Assembly (NCBI RefSeq): GCF_026183895.1
Contig: NZ_JAPFQI010000009.1
Location: forward strand, 85,209 to 149,208
Source: Sabulicella glaciei
Lineage (GTDB): Bacteria; Pseudomonadota; Alphaproteobacteria; Acetobacterales; Acetobacteraceae
DNA: 64,000 nucleotides
Direction: 5' to 3'
Positions 62,312 to 64,000 of the stretch are shown piece by piece. Numbering within the stretch: position 1 is the first letter of the stretch; each line of letters begins with the position of its first letter. Under the pieces are notes generated by a model. That model saw only the letters and a program-made list of their open reading frames with translations. It made no database searches and was not told the DNA's origin. The position numbers were made by a program, and so were the translations under genes.

Positions 62312-62758
62312 ATGGCGCGAAATTTGCTGAGCGCTGGGCATCAGGGCAGCTCAGGGAATCTCAGCACGGTGAACATCGGTGAAGCCGCCCGGCGCAGCGG
62401 AGTGAACGCCAAGCTGATCCGACACTACGAGTTGATCGGCTTGGTGCGATCCGAGCGACGCGCCAACAACTACCGGGCCTACACGGAGCAGACGGTGGCC
62501 ATGCTGCGCTTCATCCATCACGCCCGCGAACTTGCGCTGCCGCTCGAGGAGGTAAAGGCGCTGCTCGGCCTCTGGAGCAGCGGCACGCCCTTGGAAGTGG
62601 TGCAGGCCCGGGCGGAGGCCGAGGTGAAGCGGCTCGAGAGCAAGGCGGCGTCGGTCGCGGCCTTGGCGGCGTCGCTTCGCGATCTCGCCAGGACGACGGA
62701 AAAGGATCGGCCCCGCGCGCCTCGCTTTGACGACGTGCAGCCTCCTCGTATCGACTAG
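62312..62758 (+). CDS. MerR-family transcriptional regulator
   Basis: A 148-residue MerR protein. VNIGEAARRSGVNAKLIRHYELIGLVRSERRANNYRAYTEQTVAMLRFIHHARELALPLEEVKALLGLW (residues 18-86) is the winged-helix domain, followed by a long dimerisation helix. It looks like the CueR/HmrR group in the DNA-binding part but contains no cysteine at all, so it should not sense metals through thiolates. No obvious target operon is beside it. I chose the ATG at 62312. Confidence 0.8.
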   Translation: MARNLLSAGHQGSSGNLSTVNIGEAARRSGVNAKLIRHYELIGLVRSERRANNYRAYTEQTVAMLRFIHHARELALPLEEVKALLGLWSSGTPLEVVQARAEAEVKRLESKAASVAALAASLRDLARTTEKDRPRAPRFDDVQPPRID

Positions 62759-62910
62759 CGGCGCTGCGAGAGGTTCACGCGCGGTGTTTCAGAGATGGAG
62801 CGAAGGGGCGACTCCAGCGGCGGAATCCTGAGGCTCCGCCCCGGCACGCTGTCCGCCGACTCAATAGGGCGGTGGCCGACCACGCAGGAGACTTGACCCA
62901 GGACAAAAGA

Positions 62911-62943
62911 AATGCGCTCCGGCCTTGGGGGAGGCCGGAGCGC
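62911..62943 (-). terminator. Terminator of the PEP-CTERM-like gene
   Basis: An 11-bp perfect stem, GCGCTCCGGCC (62914-62924) with GGCCGGAGCGC (62933-62943). On the minus strand it is followed by ATTTCTTTTGT, a T-rich tail. It lies 36 bases after the stop of the gene at 62979. Confidence 0.85.
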
Positions 62944-62978
62944 GAGCACCTGAACCCCTACAGGGGGGAAAAGAGGGT

Positions 62979-63659
62979 TCAGGCGGTCTTGCGACGCACG
63001 AGGCCAAGACCCAGCAGGCCGGCGCCGAGCAGGGCGAGACCCGCGGGGGCGGGCACCGGAACCGGCGGCACCGTCGGAGACGTCAGGGAAAGCGCGAAGA
63101 AGGCCTCTGCGCCGGAGGCGGCATTGCTCAGCGAAGCGGAAAGGCCGATGCGGTTGCTGCCGTTGGCGAAGAAGGGCTGGGCGGCGAGGGCCTGCGCCGC
63201 GTCGAGCTTGTAGGCGTAGCCGAAGGCGCTGCCTTCCTGCGTGTGCTCGCTGAAGGTTTGCTGCGCGAAGGCGCCGGTGGAGTTCCACAGCAGGTTGCCG
63301 GCGGCGCTGTAGATGCTCAGCACCAGGTTGGTCAGGGTGATGCTGCGGCCGGCAGCGCTTTGCGGCTCATTGGGCGTGAAGATGACGCGCAGATCGGCGG
63401 CGGTGACCGGCGCGAGGCTGCTGATGGCGGCGGTGTGGGACTGGTTCGTGGCGTGGCCGGTGCGAATGTCGGTGGCGCCGTTCCAGCTCACCGAGCCGGT
63501 CTCGGTGCCGTTGTTCTGCACGGCCAGGATGGTCGGTGTGGCGCCATGGCCAGTGCCGCTCACCGGAACGATGCTGTCGTAGATGAGTGCGGCCTGGGCG
63601 GGCAGGGCCGCGGAGCAGGCGAGAAGGGCAGCGCAGGCGGCGGACTTCAGGACATTCAT
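62979..63659 (-). CDS. Exported protein with PEP-CTERM-like sorting tail
   Basis: A 226-residue protein with a signal peptide (MNVLKSAACAALLACSAALPAQAA), a beta-rich body (SIVPVSGTGHGATPTILAVQNNGTETGSVSWNGATDIRTGHATNQSHTAAISSL) and a C-terminal tail VPVPAPAGLALLGAGLLGLGLVRRKTA. The tail has the PEP-CTERM layout (VPxPA, hydrophobic helix, basic end) recognised by exosortases. The ATG at 63659 follows GGGAG. Such proteins are usually tied to exopolysaccharide or biofilm. No exosortase is in the window. Confidence 0.85.
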   Translation of the reverse strand: MNVLKSAACAALLACSAALPAQAALIYDSIVPVSGTGHGATPTILAVQNNGTETGSVSWNGATDIRTGHATNQSHTAAISSLAPVTAADLRVIFTPNEPQSAAGRSITLTNLVLSIYSAAGNLLWNSTGAFAQQTFSEHTQEGSAFGYAYKLDAAQALAAQPFFANGSNRIGLSASLSNAASGAEAFFALSLTSPTVPPVPVPAPAGLALLGAGLLGLGLVRRKTA

Positions 63660-63978
63660 GACAAGTCTCCCAAGGATCTCTAGCAGGCCCTGAAAGCCGG
63701 GCTGCAAGGCGTGGACCGATCCACACCCAGGGAGAAGCAACGAACGTGCCAGTTCTAAGAATGTAAGACAACCAGTGACTTACCAAGACTTGTAGGCTTT
63801 AGGCGGCCGAATTGTAAAGAAAACTTACACATATCTTAGAATGTAAGTTGGCAGCGAGCGCTTCCGTGAAGGGTGCGCCTGCACTAGAGCACGTTCCGCC
63901 CGAGCTGATTCGCGAAAGCGCTTCCCCGACGCGGGGGTGATCTGATTCACCCTTCCTGCTGAGTGGAGACAGAAAGGC
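63660..63978. promoter_or_regulatory. Divergent control region with TGTAAG half-sites
   Basis: 319 AT-rich bases between the PEP-CTERM-like gene and the gene starting at 63979. CTAAGAATGTAAG at 63755-63767 and CTTAGAATGTAAG at 63835-63847 form a direct repeat with 80-base spacing. CTTACA at 63824-63829 and TGTAAG at 63842-63847 form an inverted pair. No coding frame is visible. Confidence 0.55.
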
Positions 63979-64000
63979 ATGGCGAAAACCTTGTCGGAGG
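63979..64000 (+). CDS. Start of a gene cut by the window edge
   Basis: ATG at 63979 behind GTGGAGACAGAAAGG reads MAKTLSE before the window ends. Too short to identify. Confidence 0.4.

Noticed and set aside
62900..62960. Possible CRISPR or repeat array near the right end
   Set aside because: The repeated GC-rich words form a single terminator hairpin. No spacer-repeat periodicity was seen here or elsewhere in the window.

Overview
The window is high-GC DNA with long, tightly packed alphaproteobacterial genes. Glycolate oxidase GlcDEF, several Bug-type solute receptors, a cbb3 oxidase, sox genes, a VPxPA-type sorting tail and the lipid and LPS genes together suggest an aerobic Acetobacteraceae member of the Roseomonas type. 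That assignment is inferred from gene content; no rRNA or other marker is present to confirm it.

Bases 1-31,150 are mostly ordinary, dense chromosome. They hold an RTX-like beta-roll protein with a glycosyltransferase and a ChW-like protein (110-3648), ribosomal protein L36 and a Met/Gly-rich exported protein, the glcDEF operon running into hldD and a GDP-sugar reductase, a LysM protein, and the phosphatidylethanolamine pair psd-pssA. They also hold a three-gene acyl-CoA transferase operon, an MBL hydrolase, an aminotransferase, a gamma-glutamyltransferase, a LOV (blue-light) hybrid kinase, a complete branched-chain/amide ABC transporter (LivKHMGF type) with a trailing cupin, and a Bcr/CflA exporter.

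A tRNA-Val(GAC) gene at 31,199 opens a plastic zone of about 19.5 kb, up to 50,800. It begins with an AT-rich two-gene module of unknown function. It then contains three decayed IS3-family fragments, one near-complete IS3 element with a frameshifted transposase, a truncated methyltransferase, a serine-recombinase/glutathione-transferase chimera, a truncated Bug receptor, a broken DUF421 protein and an SLC13/DASS symporter with two lesions. Intact genes survive inside the zone: an AtzG/AtzE-like amidase pair, the complete cbb3 oxidase operon (ccoN, ccoO, an 18-codon micro-ORF, ccoP, fixH, and ccoS opposed), and an 1149-residue hybrid sensor kinase translationally coupled to a lone ParD-like protein.

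From 50,828 to 57,000 an eight-gene minus-strand operon encodes a periplasmic molybdenum hydroxylase (IorAB type), SoxX, SoxY, SoxZ, SoxA, a small cytochrome c and a flavocytochrome-c sulfide dehydrogenase flavoprotein. Every sox junction is an ATGA overlap. soxB and soxCD are absent from the window, and an IS remnant lies directly downstream. Bases 57,244-62,029 hold a probable catabolic module: a PEP-mutase/isocitrate-lyase family enzyme, LeuCD-like hydratase, Bug receptor and divergent GntR regulator with a visible operator. The right end holds a MerR regulator, an exported protein with a C-terminal sorting tail, a promoter region rich in TGTAAG half-sites and the first codons of another gene.

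The parts most likely to be undescribed are the tRNA-Val-linked module, the Mo-hydroxylase/sox fusion operon with its altered SoxY tail, the ParD-kinase coupling, the micro-ORF in the ccoQ position, and the paired CTTGCA-N6-TGCAAG dyads in front of ccoN.
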